A stretch of DNA of 64,000 nucleotides. It comes from Pseudomonas migulae NBRC 103157. GTDB taxonomy: Bacteria; Pseudomonadota; Gammaproteobacteria; Pseudomonadales; Pseudomonadaceae. Below the pieces are notes generated by a model that saw only the letters and a list, made by a program, of their open reading frames with translations, was not told the DNA's origin and made no database searches. The position numbers were made by a program, and so were the translations under genes. The stretch is taken from assembly GCF_002091715.1 (NCBI RefSeq), contig NZ_BDAG01000031.1:26781-90780 (forward strand), read 5' to 3'. Each line of letters begins with the position of its first letter. Position 1 is the first letter of the stretch. Below are positions 8,511-19,460 of the stretch, in pieces.

Positions 8511-8525
8511 GCAACTTCCATACCA
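8511..8525 (-). promoter_or_regulatory. Predicted sigma-54 (RpoN) promoter of the secreted-protein/csgBA operon
   Basis: The minus strand reads TGGTATGGAAGTTGC, that is GG-N10-GC with TGG at -24 and a perfect TTGC at -12 (consensus TGGCAC-N5-TTGC). Transcription would start near 8499, leaving a leader of about 50 bases before the ATG at 8450. The NtrC-type activator encoded at 15763-17193 is the obvious candidate regulator. Confidence 0.65.
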
Positions 8526-8722
8526 ATCTCGGAAAACGGCCGTCAGAGGCCCGGAATCAGGGCTTGTTACGCTCTCGAGGCGCTGGAATGCCGGTCTGGC
8601 ATCAGGGCCACTGTCCCCAGATTTGGGGGTAGATGGAACATTGGGGAAGTGCGGACCCGGGGCCGGGCAAACCGCCATGGGTGGGCTATAACCAATGGGG
8701 GGAACCGCCGGGAAGTACGCCC

Positions 8723-10168
8723 ATGAACTTGCCTACGCAATTGCTCCAGTCCGAGGAGGGCACACGCCTGAACTCGCGCAAGCAGCCGTTCAACCTGCTG
8801 CGCTGGTTTTCGCTCATCAGCATGGGAGTGATCGGCACGGTGGCGGTGGCGCTGGGCGCGGTGTCCACGCGGTTTGTGATTACCGAGAGCGTACAGCGCG
8901 ATGCGATGTTGACCTCGCAGTTCATTCAGACGATCGCTTACGCCGAGATGCGTCATGTGTCGATTCCGAATGTGCGGACCATGGGCGAGCTGCTGGACCC
9001 GCGCAAAGACCGGGACTTCCCGGACGTCGACCCGATGGACCGCGCCAGTGTCCGGGGCGAATTTCTCGACCATATCGAGCACCTGCCAGACGTGATCCTG
9101 GCCAACATTTATGCGCCCGATCGCATGGTGGTCTGGTCGACAAACCCGGCATTGATGGGAACCACCATCCAGGCTGACGAAGACCTGGAGCAGGCGTTTG
9201 CCTCCAGGAAGCCGGTGTCGACCAGCTACCACAATGTCGACAAGACACGCATGGAACAGAAGTTCATATCGCCACCGGATTTCATCTTCATCGAAAACTA
9301 CATTCCGCTGTTCGATGCCGATGGCAAGAACGTCACCGCGATGGTGGAGATCTACAAGGAACCCAAGGACCTGATCAACCGTATGGAGCGCGGCCTGGTG
9401 TTGATCTGGCTGGCCACGGCACTGGGCGGCGGGCTGATTTATCTGGGGCTTTACTGGATCGTGCGCCGGGCGGCAAATCTGCTGGCGGAGCAACAAAAGC
9501 AATTGATTACCAACGAGACGTTCGTTGCCCTGGGTGAGATGTCATCGGCGGTGGCCCACAGTTTGCGTAACCCGCTGGCGACCATTCGTTCAAGCGCCGA
9601 GCTGGCGCTGGAGTTCGACAGCGGCCCGGCGCACAAAAACATCACCGACATCATCGGTCAGGCGGATCGCATGTCGAAATGGGTAAGGGAACTGCTGCAA
9701 TCCTTGCGCCCGCTGCATGATGAGTCCGAACCGGTGAACCTGGTGGCGGTGTTGCACGACAGCCTCATGGCGTTCGAACAGCAGATCGCCAATGCCGAGG
9801 TTCACGTGGTGTTTGAGCCGAAGGACACGCCGATGGTCCTGAGCCAGCCAATACAGTTGTCGCAAATCCTCAGCAGTTTGCTGGCCAATGCGCTGGAAGC
9901 CATGGACAAGGGCGGCACCCTGACCATCACTCTGGAAACCACTGATGCCCGAGGCGTCAGTGTGGTCCTGAGAGACACGGGCAAAGGCATGAGCGAGGAA
10001 CAACGCAGCCTGGCCTTCCGGCCGTTTTTCACCACCAAGCAAGGCGGGCTGGGCGTCGGGCTGGTGCTGGTCAAACGAATCATGGAACGCTACGGCGGTG
10101 CCGTGAGCCTGGAAAGTTGCGAGGGCGAGGGCACGTGCGCACGCCTGTCGTTCAAGCGGATTCCCTGA
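8723..10168 (+). CDS. mnxS1: Membrane sensor histidine kinase (MnxS-type)
   Basis: This sensor kinase probably phosphorylates the NtrC-type regulator at 15763. The 481-aa product (start at ATG 8723) has a first membrane helix near residues 27-50 and a periplasmic sensory domain of about 190 residues. A second membrane helix (LIWLATALGGGLIYLGLYWIV) follows. The HisKA domain has the phospho-acceptor in SSAVAHSLRNPLATIRSS. The ATPase domain has the N box NALEAM, the G1 box DTGKGM, FFTTKQGG and GLGVGLVLVKRIME. It is strikingly like the kinase at 14289-15794 across the whole length. The mnxS name is provisional: P. putida GB-1 has two kinases and one regulator needed for Mn(II) oxidation, and the number is given by position only. 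Confidence 0.75.
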   Translation: MNLPTQLLQSEEGTRLNSRKQPFNLLRWFSLISMGVIGTVAVALGAVSTRFVITESVQRDAMLTSQFIQTIAYAEMRHVSIPNVRTMGELLDPRKDRDFPDVDPMDRASVRGEFLDHIEHLPDVILANIYAPDRMVVWSTNPALMGTTIQADEDLEQAFASRKPVSTSYHNVDKTRMEQKFISPPDFIFIENYIPLFDADGKNVTAMVEIYKEPKDLINRMERGLVLIWLATALGGGLIYLGLYWIVRRAANLLAEQQKQLITNETFVALGEMSSAVAHSLRNPLATIRSSAELALEFDSGPAHKNITDIIGQADRMSKWVRELLQSLRPLHDESEPVNLVAVLHDSLMAFEQQIANAEVHVVFEPKDTPMVLSQPIQLSQILSSLLANALEAMDKGGTLTITLETTDARGVSVVLRDTGKGMSEEQRSLAFRPFFTTKQGGLGVGLVLVKRIMERYGGAVSLESCEGEGTCARLSFKRIP

Positions 10169-10294
10169 AACGGGGATGAACTTTCCCCGGTAACGGGTGT
10201 CATTCCCCAGTCTTTTTTTCGGACATGGCAAATTGATGTTGATAAGCCATTGTTTCGCAGGGAATTAATCTTTCGCATAAAACCGTTACAAGTC

Positions 10295-10310
10295 TGGCGA
10301 ACTCCTTGCA
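10295..10310 (+). promoter_or_regulatory. Predicted sigma-54 (RpoN) promoter of the multicopper oxidase operon
   Basis: TGGCGAACTCCTTGCA is a near-consensus -24/-12 element (TGGC at -24, TTGCA at -12, GG-N10-GC). The expected start is near 10321, about 30 bases before the ATG at 10352. It lies in the 183-bp gap after the first kinase, so the oxidase and SCO gene can be induced separately from the kinase. Confidence 0.75.
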
Positions 10311-10351
10311 AAACCCCCATTACCCCCTTCATATCTTCGAGGCGGCTGGTG

Positions 10352-13159
10352 ATGGACAGAAAAGCGCGGCACCCCTGCAAATGGCTTGGCCTTCTGACGC
10401 CCCTGAGCGTCCTGCTCGCAACGATGCTCGGCACAACGAGCCTGCGCGCCGGCCCGATCGACGACGAAGGACAGCCCGGACCGACCGACCCTTCGGCGTA
10501 CCACGACGAACCGGCTGACCGACAGGGGGCCTTGAACGCCATTTTGACCATGCCACCGGCCAACCTGGATTCCTTCGATTTGCCGGGGGGCGTCAAAGGC
10601 ACCCGTGACACCCCGCTCAAGGAAAACATCCTGCCGCCGGCGGTGCAGACCAGCTTCAATTACCCCACCAACGGAAAACCCAGTCCGCTGTACGGTGCTC
10701 TGCCGTTCACTCAGCAGTTGCTGCTGTTCGAAGAATTCGGTCTGGAAAAACTCGACCCCACCACTCCGGCGGCGCCGTTGCCGTTTCCACCGGCCGCCAT
10801 TGGTCCGCTGCCGCAACAGGATCCCACCAGCGTCGCTCGCAGTGCCCCACCGAGCGCGGCGCTCGACGCTTTCATGCGGCAACCGGGGCTGACTCCGTTC
10901 CCCAGTCATTATTCCAACGTGGTCGACCGCAACCCTTGGCAGAAGCAGATCGAATTTTTCCTCAACCGCCGTATCGGTTCGTCGGCTGAAGGCCGTCCAC
11001 CAGGAAAAGGCTGGTCGCACCAGCGCTGGAACGAGTTTTACCCGCAGATGGCCTACAAGACTGTGCAAACCGGCGCACGAGTGAATACCGGCTTGCGTGA
11101 CAGTCGTCAGATGCACCGCTATGCCATGGGCGAGTTTGGCCCTGGCGGCCTCTATTACAACGTGGCTGGCCTGCCGGCGACCGCAGGCACCGCCAAAGGC
11201 GTCAATGCGCGTTTTCACCCGAAAATGCCGGTGCAGAACCACAACGCGGTCTGGACCTTCGACGGCACCTTCCCGCCCAAGTTACTCATGGTGCGTTACG
11301 GACAACCCGTGTTGATGCGCCATTACAACGGCTTGCCGATCGACCCGTCAGCGAACATGGGGTTTGGTCTGCACACCCTTTCCACCCACGAACACAACGG
11401 TCATCAACCGGCGGAAAGCGATGGTTATGCCAGCGCATTTTTCTTCCCCGGGCAATTCTACGACTACCGCTGGCCGATCCAGCTGGCCGGTTACGACAGC
11501 ATCAACACCAAGGCTGAGGATCCGCGTGCAGCTTTTCCGTGCTCGCCGGGCGAAACCCTGTGGACCAACGACCTCACCCCCAGCCGCAAGACCTGCGACA
11601 ACGGCACGATCAAGATCCGCGGCGACTGGCGCGAAACCATGAGCAGCCATTGGTTTCACGACCACATGCTCGATTTCACCGCGCAGAACGTCTACAAGGG
11701 CAACGCGGCAATGATGAACTACTACAGCGCCCTGGACCGTGGCAATGAATCGGTGAATGACGGCGTCAACCTGCGTTTACCAAGTGGCAATGCCCTGCCT
11801 TGGGGTAACCGCGACTACGACGTCAACCTCGTGTTTGCCGACAAGGCGTGGGATAAAAACGGTCAACTGTGGTTCAACCCGTTCAATACCGACGGCTTCC
11901 TCGGTGATCAGGTGCTGGTCAACTGGCAGTGGAAACCGGTCCTGGATGTGCGCGCCCGCAGCTATCGGTTACGCATGCTCAATGGCTCGGTGTCGCGCTA
12001 CTTCAAACTGGCGCTGGTGCGCGAAATCAAGGGCACCGGCGGCGAGTTTCCGGGGCCTGTCGGGTCGGGCGTGTCGTATGCTCGCGTGCCGTTCCACATG
12101 ATTGCCAACGACGGCAATATCATGGAGCACAGCGTGCCGTTCGACGGCACCATGGACCTGGATGCCGACGGCGATATGAAGAATCACAACGCGATCCTGC
12201 CCACCATGGGCATCGCCGAGCGTTTCGACATCATCGTCAACTTCGCGAAAAACGGGGTCAAGGCCGGCGACAAGCTGTTCTTCGTCAACCTGCTGGTGCA
12301 TGAAGACGGCAAGGGCCCGGAAGAACCCGCCTCCCTGGCTGACGTGCTGTCCGAGAAATACAAGGCGATCATCAAGCAAACCAGCAAGGGGCCGAAGTGG
12401 GAAGACGGTGACCCGGCGGTAGGCAAGGTGTTGCAACTCAACGTCAAGGCTTACACCGGTCAGGACCTGGCCATGGACCCGGCCGCCTATGAACCGGCCA
12501 AACCGGGCAAGGCTGAAGGCCTGGTGATGATCCCGCTGAAACTTCACCGCGATAATCTGGCCGACAAGGCGCTGCTGGCCAAGGCCCGTCACCGCACCTT
12601 CACCTTCGGTCGTTCCGACGGCACTGATCTGGCGCCGTGGACAATCAAGACCGACGGCGGTTTCGGTTTCAGCATGGACCCCCGTCGCCTGAACGTCTCG
12701 ACCAAACTGGCCTCCGGCCCGACCGACGCCGGCATGAGCGGTTTCGGTACCCTGGAAGTGTGGAACATCAAGCTCGGCGGCGAGGGCTGGAGCCATCCGG
12801 TGCATGTGCACTTCGAGGAGGGGATCATCCTCAGCCGCGGCGGCAAGCTACCACCGGAATGGGAAAAATGGGCACGCAAGGACGTGTACCGCATCGGCCC
12901 GGAAAAGGACGGCCTGGACAGCGTGGAAATTGCGATCCACTTCCGCGAATTCGCCGGGACGTACATGGAGCACTGCCACAACACTCAACATGAGGACAAT
13001 TCCATGTTGTTGCGTTGGGACGTTGAGAAACCGGGGCAACTGCAATTGATGCCGGTTCCGCTGCCGAGCTGGGATGGCGTGCGCTACGTGAACTCGGCCG
13101 CGCTGCCAACCTTCCGCACCGGCGATGGCTACGGCCCTCAAGCGGTGATGAAACCATGA
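10352..13159 (+). CDS. mcoA: Large periplasmic/secreted multicopper oxidase (McoA-type)
   Basis: Multicopper oxidases couple one-electron oxidation of a substrate (metal ion or phenol) to reduction of O2 to water. The 935-aa product (ATG 10352, signal peptide ending near TTSLRAGP) carries all four copper signatures. These are HEHNGH (about residue 346), HWFHDHM (433), HPVHVH (815) and HCHNTQHEDNSML (874), the last with the type-1 Cys and an axial Met. Such a length is far above laccases (about 500 aa). It follows a sigma-54 promoter and overlaps the SCO-type gene. With two kinases and an NtrC-type regulator around it, the best match I know is the Mn(II)-oxidising McoA of P. putida GB-1. The substrate is inferred, not shown. 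Confidence 0.8.
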   Translation: MDRKARHPCKWLGLLTPLSVLLATMLGTTSLRAGPIDDEGQPGPTDPSAYHDEPADRQGALNAILTMPPANLDSFDLPGGVKGTRDTPLKENILPPAVQTSFNYPTNGKPSPLYGALPFTQQLLLFEEFGLEKLDPTTPAAPLPFPPAAIGPLPQQDPTSVARSAPPSAALDAFMRQPGLTPFPSHYSNVVDRNPWQKQIEFFLNRRIGSSAEGRPPGKGWSHQRWNEFYPQMAYKTVQTGARVNTGLRDSRQMHRYAMGEFGPGGLYYNVAGLPATAGTAKGVNARFHPKMPVQNHNAVWTFDGTFPPKLLMVRYGQPVLMRHYNGLPIDPSANMGFGLHTLSTHEHNGHQPAESDGYASAFFFPGQFYDYRWPIQLAGYDSINTKAEDPRAAFPCSPGETLWTNDLTPSRKTCDNGTIKIRGDWRETMSSHWFHDHMLDFTAQNVYKGNAAMMNYYSALDRGNESVNDGVNLRLPSGNALPWGNRDYDVNLVFADKAWDKNGQLWFNPFNTDGFLGDQVLVNWQWKPVLDVRARSYRLRMLNGSVSRYFKLALVREIKGTGGEFPGPVGSGVSYARVPFHMIANDGNIMEHSVPFDGTMDLDADGDMKNHNAILPTMGIAERFDIIVNFAKNGVKAGDKLFFVNLLVHEDGKGPEEPASLADVLSEKYKAIIKQTSKGPKWEDGDPAVGKVLQLNVKAYTGQDLAMDPAAYEPAKPGKAEGLVMIPLKLHRDNLADKALLAKARHRTFTFGRSDGTDLAPWTIKTDGGFGFSMDPRRLNVSTKLASGPTDAGMSGFGTLEVWNIKLGGEGWSHPVHVHFEEGIILSRGGKLPPEWEKWARKDVYRIGPEKDGLDSVEIAIHFREFAGTYMEHCHNTQHEDNSMLLRWDVEKPGQLQLMPVPLPSWDGVRYVNSAALPTFRTGDGYGPQAVMKP

Positions 13160-13176
13160 TCCGCAGGGGAGCCGAC

Positions 13177-14187
13177 ATGACACTGCACACGCCGCGCTCC
13201 CGTGCGTTGGGCATGCACCTGATTCTGGTACTGGTGACGTTTCTGCTGGCCAGTCAGGTGCTTCACGCTCATGACGGAGTACTGGCGCCGACGGAATCGG
13301 CGACACCCTGGGGCGGTGATTACTTCCCCAACACCTTGCTGACCAACCAGGACGGTCGGCAGGTGCGTTTTTTCGATGACCTGATCAAGGGCAAAGTGGT
13401 GGTGATCAACTTCATCTTCACCACGTGCAGCGACTCCTGTCCGCTGGAAACCGCGCGCCTGCGCCAGGTGCAACAGTTGCTGGGGCCCCGGGTTGGCCAG
13501 GACATTTTTTTCTACTCGATCAGCATCGACCCGTTGAGCGATACACCCGAAGTGCTCAAGGCCTACGCCCAACGGTTCAAGGTCGGACCGGGCTGGCAGT
13601 TTCTCACCGGCGAATTTGAGGCCGTCACCGAGTTGCGCAAAAAACTCGGGCTGTTCATCGAGGGCGTCGACAACGGCCGTAACAAGGACCACAACCTGAG
13701 CCTGATCGTGGGCAACCAGGGCACTGGTCGCTGGATGAAAGCCTCGCCGTTCGAGAACCCGTGGATCCTCGCCGATCAGTTGGCCAATACCTTGCAGAAC
13801 TGGAAGCAACCCAGCGTTGAAGAGAATTATGCCGATGCGCCCGAGATCCGCCCGCCGAGCAACGGCGAAGAGTTGTTCCGCACCCGTTGTGCTTCGTGTC
13901 ACAGCCTCGGGCCGCAAGACGGGCAGGGCATCGGCATGCGCAACATCGGCCCGGACCTGATCGGCGTGACCCGCCTGCGGGATCCCGCCTGGCTCAATCG
14001 CTGGATCCGCGAACCGGATCGCATGCTCGCCGAAAAGGACCCGATTGCGCTGGAGCTGTTTCAACGCTTTGACAGGATCCCAATGCCAAACCTTCGCCTG
14101 GATGAGCGCTCGGCACAGTCCATCGTCGAATTTTTGCAGGAGGAAACCGATCGTCAACAACCGCTGCAGGCCGCGCAGGTGCCATAG
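13177..14187 (+). CDS. SCO1/SenC-type copper chaperone fused to cytochrome c domain
   Basis: SCO proteins deliver copper or act as thiol reductases in copper-centre assembly. The start at 13177 has AGGGGAG five bases upstream; an earlier ATG at 13156 overlaps the mcoA stop and is less likely. A signal or anchor helix (MHLILVLVTFLLASQVLHA) is followed by a thioredoxin-fold SCO domain. That domain has CSDSC (Cys about 84 and 88) and the downstream His in KDHNLS, the usual copper ligands. The C-terminal ~110 residues form a c-type cytochrome with CASCH (238-242) and a Met in PMPNL. The fusion suggests combined copper loading and electron transfer for the adjoining oxidase. Confidence 0.85.
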   Translation: MTLHTPRSRALGMHLILVLVTFLLASQVLHAHDGVLAPTESATPWGGDYFPNTLLTNQDGRQVRFFDDLIKGKVVVINFIFTTCSDSCPLETARLRQVQQLLGPRVGQDIFFYSISIDPLSDTPEVLKAYAQRFKVGPGWQFLTGEFEAVTELRKKLGLFIEGVDNGRNKDHNLSLIVGNQGTGRWMKASPFENPWILADQLANTLQNWKQPSVEENYADAPEIRPPSNGEELFRTRCASCHSLGPQDGQGIGMRNIGPDLIGVTRLRDPAWLNRWIREPDRMLAEKDPIALELFQRFDRIPMPNLRLDERSAQSIVEFLQEETDRQQPLQAAQVP

Positions 14188-15762
14188 CAGCTAATTACTG
14201 TTATCGAGCCGTCAGGCGCGATCAATGCCACCTACACTGATTCGAAATGCCGCTGAAAAGGCTACATGCCAGCCACCAGGACCCGTCCATGCAGATACTC
14301 GAACAACCCAAGGTACCTGCACCGCCGAACACGCCGCCGAACACGCTGGCGGGAGATGCGGGCTGGCGGGGCCGCTTCAATCTGCTGCGCTGGTTTTCCA
14401 TCGGCAGCTTTTTGATCATCGCCGCCGTGGCGTTGGGGCTGGGCTACATTTCCACGCGTTTCGTGGTCGAGGAGAGCATCGAACGCGATTCCATGCTGAC
14501 CGCGCAATTCGTTCAGGCCATCGGTGACGCCGAAATCCGCCACGCATCGATCACCCCGAACAGAACCATGGGCGAAATGCTCGACCCGCGTCAGGACAAC
14601 GCCTACCCCGATGTCAATCCGGGTGCTCGTGCCGCCTCGCGCAACGAGTTTCTCGATCATGTGGAACATCTGCCGGACGTCCTGCTGGCCACGGTATACG
14701 CGCTGGATCGTACCGTGGTGTGGTCGACCAACCCGGAGTTGATCGGCGTGCGAATTGAAGATGATGAGGAGCTGGACGAGTCTTTCGCGATGAAGGAAGC
14801 CGTGTCCACCAGCTACCACGAGATCGATGAAGAACGACCCGAGCAGAAACTGCTGCGCGAGCCGGAGTATCTGTTCATCGAAAACTATATTCCGATGTTC
14901 AATGCCGACAAGACCAAGGTCATCGCCATGGTCGAGGTCTACAAGGAGCCGGTTGATCTGGTTGCGCGCATCCAGCGCGGTTTCAAGTCGATATGGGTGG
15001 CGACCGTGCTTGGCGGTGTCGTCATCTACCTTGGGCTGTTCTGGATTGTGCAGCGTGCGGCCAAGCTGCTCGAGAGCCAGCAGAAACAGCTGATCGCCAA
15101 CGAAACCTTCGTGGCTCTGGGGGAAATGTCCTCGGCGGTTGCCCACAGCTTGCGTAACCCGCTGGCAAATATTCGCTCCAGCGCCGAACTGGCCCAGGAG
15201 ATCGCCAGCCAGAGCTCGCAGAAAAACATCGGCGACATCATCAGTCAGGTCGATCGCATGTCGCGCTGGGTTCGCGAGCTGCTGGTGTCGTTGCGGCCGA
15301 TGACTGACGAGTATGAAACAGTGGATCTGGTGCTCGCCATTGACGATACCCTGAGTGCCTTCGACGCGCTGATCAACCGCTCCAATGTCGACGTTCGCTT
15401 CACCCCCAACGCCTGCCCGCCGGTCGTCAGCCAGCAGGTGTTGCTGACGCAGATTCTCAACAGCCTGTTTGCCAACGCCCTGGAAGCCATGCCCAAGGGC
15501 GGTGTGCTGAGCATCGAGATTGAGTCGCCGCAAACCGGGCATGTGCGCATGACCCTGAGCGATACCGGCAAGGGCATGACCAAACAGCAGCAGCAAATGG
15601 TCTTCAAACCGTTTTTCACCACCAAACAAGGCGGATTGGGCGTCGGCCTGGCCCTGGTCAAACGAATAATGGAACGCTTCGAGGGCTCGGTCGAACTGGC
15701 CAGTCAGGAGCGGCAAGGAACTCGCGTCAGTCTTAACTTTAAAGTGGCAACGGGAGGGGAAT

Positions 15763-17183
<1,421 letters not shown>

Positions 17184-17193
<10 letters not shown>

Positions 17194-17579
17194 ACGGGCG
17201 TCGCCAGGCCCTGGCGACTGAGGCAGGCCAGCAGGCACGAGGGGTCGACGACTTCTTCGTTCACGTAGACACCGCGTTCCGGATCGTAGGAGCGGATGAA
17301 CACCCGGACGGTGGCATCCGCGACCGTCGGCAACCGTGAGTCGGAGAACTCATGCTGGCTGGCGATCGGGATGAAATCCAGAGGAGGTGTCGGGATGTAA
17401 GAGCGCGGCGGTACCGTGCTCAGGGTCGGCGGAACGGGGTGGGCGAACGGCTGGTTTTCGCCGTAATAGTTGAACTCGCTGCTGTACTCGGACGTGGGTA
17501 CAAGGCTGTCTTGCGCGTGAACGCCGTTGGCGGCGGTCAGGCAGAGGGCGAACAACAACGGCAGATGGGTGTGTTTCAT
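17184..17579 (-). CDS. Small secreted protein of unknown function
   Basis: I do not recognise this family. The start at ATG 17579 gives a clean signal peptide (MKHTHLPLLFALCLTAANGVHA); the frame remains open further to 17624. The mature chain of about 109 residues is rich in Pro, Tyr and Ser (PVPPTLSTVPPRSYIPTPPLDFIP). It ends with a beta-like segment (TVRVFIRSYDPERGVYVNEEV) and two Cys (DPSCLLACLS) that could form a disulphide. It converges on the response regulator and overlaps its 3' end by 10 bp. Its position beside the kinase-regulator-oxidase block suggests it may be a member of the same regulon. Confidence 0.6.
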
Positions 17580-17749
17580 GGCAGTACCTGCGAAATCGGT
17601 TTTCCCGCATTTCCCCAAGGTCATTAACTATAGCTGCCGGATGTGGGCGATGCCTGGCTTACAAGATTCCAACAAACGCCACGTGGGTTTTTCAATAACG
17701 CTGATCTAGACTCGGCCGGTCTGATAAAACCCGAGTTCTGGAGTGTGCA

Positions 17750-18556
17750 ATGGAAATGCCGTCAAATGAAAAGGCCATCGCCAGCAACCGCGATGCCTGG
17801 AATGACTCCGCCCGACACCACAAAGACAATCCTGAATGGCCCTCGCTTCTGACGGCGGTCACTCAAGGCGATTTTTGCTGCATCGACGACACCTTGCGCG
17901 GTGTGCTGGAACAGGTCGGCGTAGACGGCAAGGACGTTGTGCAACTGGGCTGTAACAACGGTCGGGAAAGTCTTTCACTGTTTGCATTGGGTGCCCGCAG
18001 CGTCGTGGGTGTTGATCAGTCCGAGGCGTTTCTCGATCAGGCGCGGGAGCTGGCGACGCGTTCGCCGCACGCACCTGAATTCATCGAGGCCGACATCCAC
18101 CATCTGCCGAGGGAACTGCATGAGCGGTTCGATGTGGCGCTGATCACCATCGGCGTCCTGAACTGGATGCCGGACATCGGCGAATTTTTCCGCCACGTCG
18201 CACAAACCCTCAAGCCCGGTGGTGCACTGGTGGTGTACGAAACCCACCCGTTTCTGGAAATGTTCGACCCCGAAGCCGCCGACCCGTATGGCTTGGCCAG
18301 TTCATACTTTCGCAGCGAGCCATTCGTGCAGGATCAACCGATCGTCTACGAAGGCAAGGTCGAGCAGCCCGCCGCGACGTCTTACTGGTTCGTCCATACG
18401 CTGGGCGAGATCTTCACTGGCGCCATCGAGGCGGGATTGCAGATCAGCCACTTCAAGGAGTATCCGCATTCCAATCGTGAGGAGCTTTATGACCGCTATC
18501 AGAAGCAAGCGGCGCAGTTACCGTTGTGTTTTACATGGGTGGGGGTGAAGCGCTGA
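17750..18556 (+). CDS. Class I SAM-dependent methyltransferase
   Basis: The 268-aa product has a Rossmann-type methyltransferase core. Motif I is VVQLGCNNGRESL (about residues 63-75), followed by an acidic residue ending strand 2 (VVGVDQSEAF), motif II/III (FDVALITIGVLNWMPD) and the post-core LKPGGALVVYETHPF. No membrane segment is seen. It could modify a small molecule; the substrate cannot be read from sequence. It stands alone, with its own upstream gap of about 170 bases, and is followed by a REP element. Confidence 0.8.
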   Translation: MEMPSNEKAIASNRDAWNDSARHHKDNPEWPSLLTAVTQGDFCCIDDTLRGVLEQVGVDGKDVVQLGCNNGRESLSLFALGARSVVGVDQSEAFLDQARELATRSPHAPEFIEADIHHLPRELHERFDVALITIGVLNWMPDIGEFFRHVAQTLKPGGALVVYETHPFLEMFDPEAADPYGLASSYFRSEPFVQDQPIVYEGKVEQPAATSYWFVHTLGEIFTGAIEAGLQISHFKEYPHSNREELYDRYQKQAAQLPLCFTWVGVKR

Positions 18557-18598
18557 GACCGAGTCGGCTCCTGCAAAAATCAACAACACCGCTGTACC

Positions 18599-18631
18599 TG
18601 TAGGAGCGTGGCTTGCGCGCGAAGAGGCCGG
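18599..18631. repeat. Single REP element
   Basis: TGTAGGAGCGTGGCTTGCGCGCGAAGAGGCC has the Pseudomonas REP core, here without a clear inverted partner. It lies in the 234-bp gap after the methyltransferase. Confidence 0.65.
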
Positions 18632-18790
18632 CCCATTCACCGCACATGCAAAGGCCTTCACCACCGCGCCCAATCACCTGATCACCTTTGCAGGATCAGC
18701 TCGTCGGCGCAGAAGGACCGCAATCCCCAACGGACAAAACCCATCCCGGCCCGCTATCCTTTGCCCCACGCCCCTCAAACAGGTTCACCC

Positions 18791-19459
18791 ATGCTTCAGG
18801 TCCAAGGCGTCTACAAAAGCTACGCCACCCCGCAAGGTCCGTTGCCGGTATTGCAAGGTGTCGATCTGACGCTGAAACCCGGCAGCAGCCTGGCGCTGAT
18901 GGGCGAGTCGGGCAGCGGCAAAAGCACCTTGCTGCACTTGATCGCGGGGTTGGACAAGGTCGATCGCGGCAGCATCCGCAGTGGTGAACATCAGCTTGAA
19001 CGGATGAGTGAGGGCCAACTGGCGAACTGGCGGCGGACTGAAATCGGTCTGGTGTTCCAGCAGTTCAACCTGATCGGCAGTTTGCGCGTGGAGGACAATC
19101 TGGCGTTTCAGGCGCGGCTGGCCGGGCGGCACGATTCGCGCTGGCAGGCGCATCTGGTGCAGCGTCTGGGGTTGGGGGATTTGCTGCGGCGTTATCCGGA
19201 GCAGTTGTCCGGCGGTCAACAGCAGCGGGTCGCACTGGGGCGGGCGCTTGCGTCGCAACCCAAACTGCTGCTGGCCGACGAACCCACCGGCAGCCTCGAT
19301 GAAACCACCAGCGATGAAGTGCTGAAGTTGTTGCTGGAGCTGCTCGACGACAGCCCCACGACGTTGTTGATGGTCACTCACAGCCCAAGAGTGGCGGCGC
19401 GACTGGCCGAGAAAGTGGTGTTGCACCGTGGTCGTCTGGCTGGCGCGGACGAGCGCTGA
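18791..19459 (+). CDS. ABC transporter ATP-binding protein (LolD/MacB-type)
   Basis: This ATPase drives the adjoining FtsX-type permease. The 222-aa product from ATG 18791 has Walker A GESGSGKST (about residue 38), the Q-loop FQQFNL, signature LSGGQQQR, Walker B LLLADEPTGSLDE and the H-loop VTHS. The frame is open upstream to 18608, but family alignment places the start at MLQVQGVYKSY. The next gene begins at or before its stop. ATPase, permease and secreted AttH-like lipoprotein in one operon correspond to the attEFGH-type arrangement known in other proteobacteria. Confidence 0.9.
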   Translation: MLQVQGVYKSYATPQGPLPVLQGVDLTLKPGSSLALMGESGSGKSTLLHLIAGLDKVDRGSIRSGEHQLERMSEGQLANWRRTEIGLVFQQFNLIGSLRVEDNLAFQARLAGRHDSRWQAHLVQRLGLGDLLRRYPEQLSGGQQQRVALGRALASQPKLLLADEPTGSLDETTSDEVLKLLLELLDDSPTTLLMVTHSPRVAARLAEKVVLHRGRLAGADER

Positions 19460-19460
19460 G

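Noticed and set aside
8615..10188. Dyads CCCCA-GATT-TGGGG (8615-8628) and GGGGA-N7-TCCCC (10172-10188) as shared activator sites for the two sigma-54 promoters
   Set aside because: Their distances suit enhancer sites, but the two sequences are not alike and the second may be just a hairpin after the kinase gene.
17657..17671. Minus-strand TGGAATCTTGTAAGC as a sigma-54 promoter of the small secreted gene
   Set aside because: Spacing is right but the -12 (AAGC) and -24 (TGGAAT) fit poorly; not strong enough to report.
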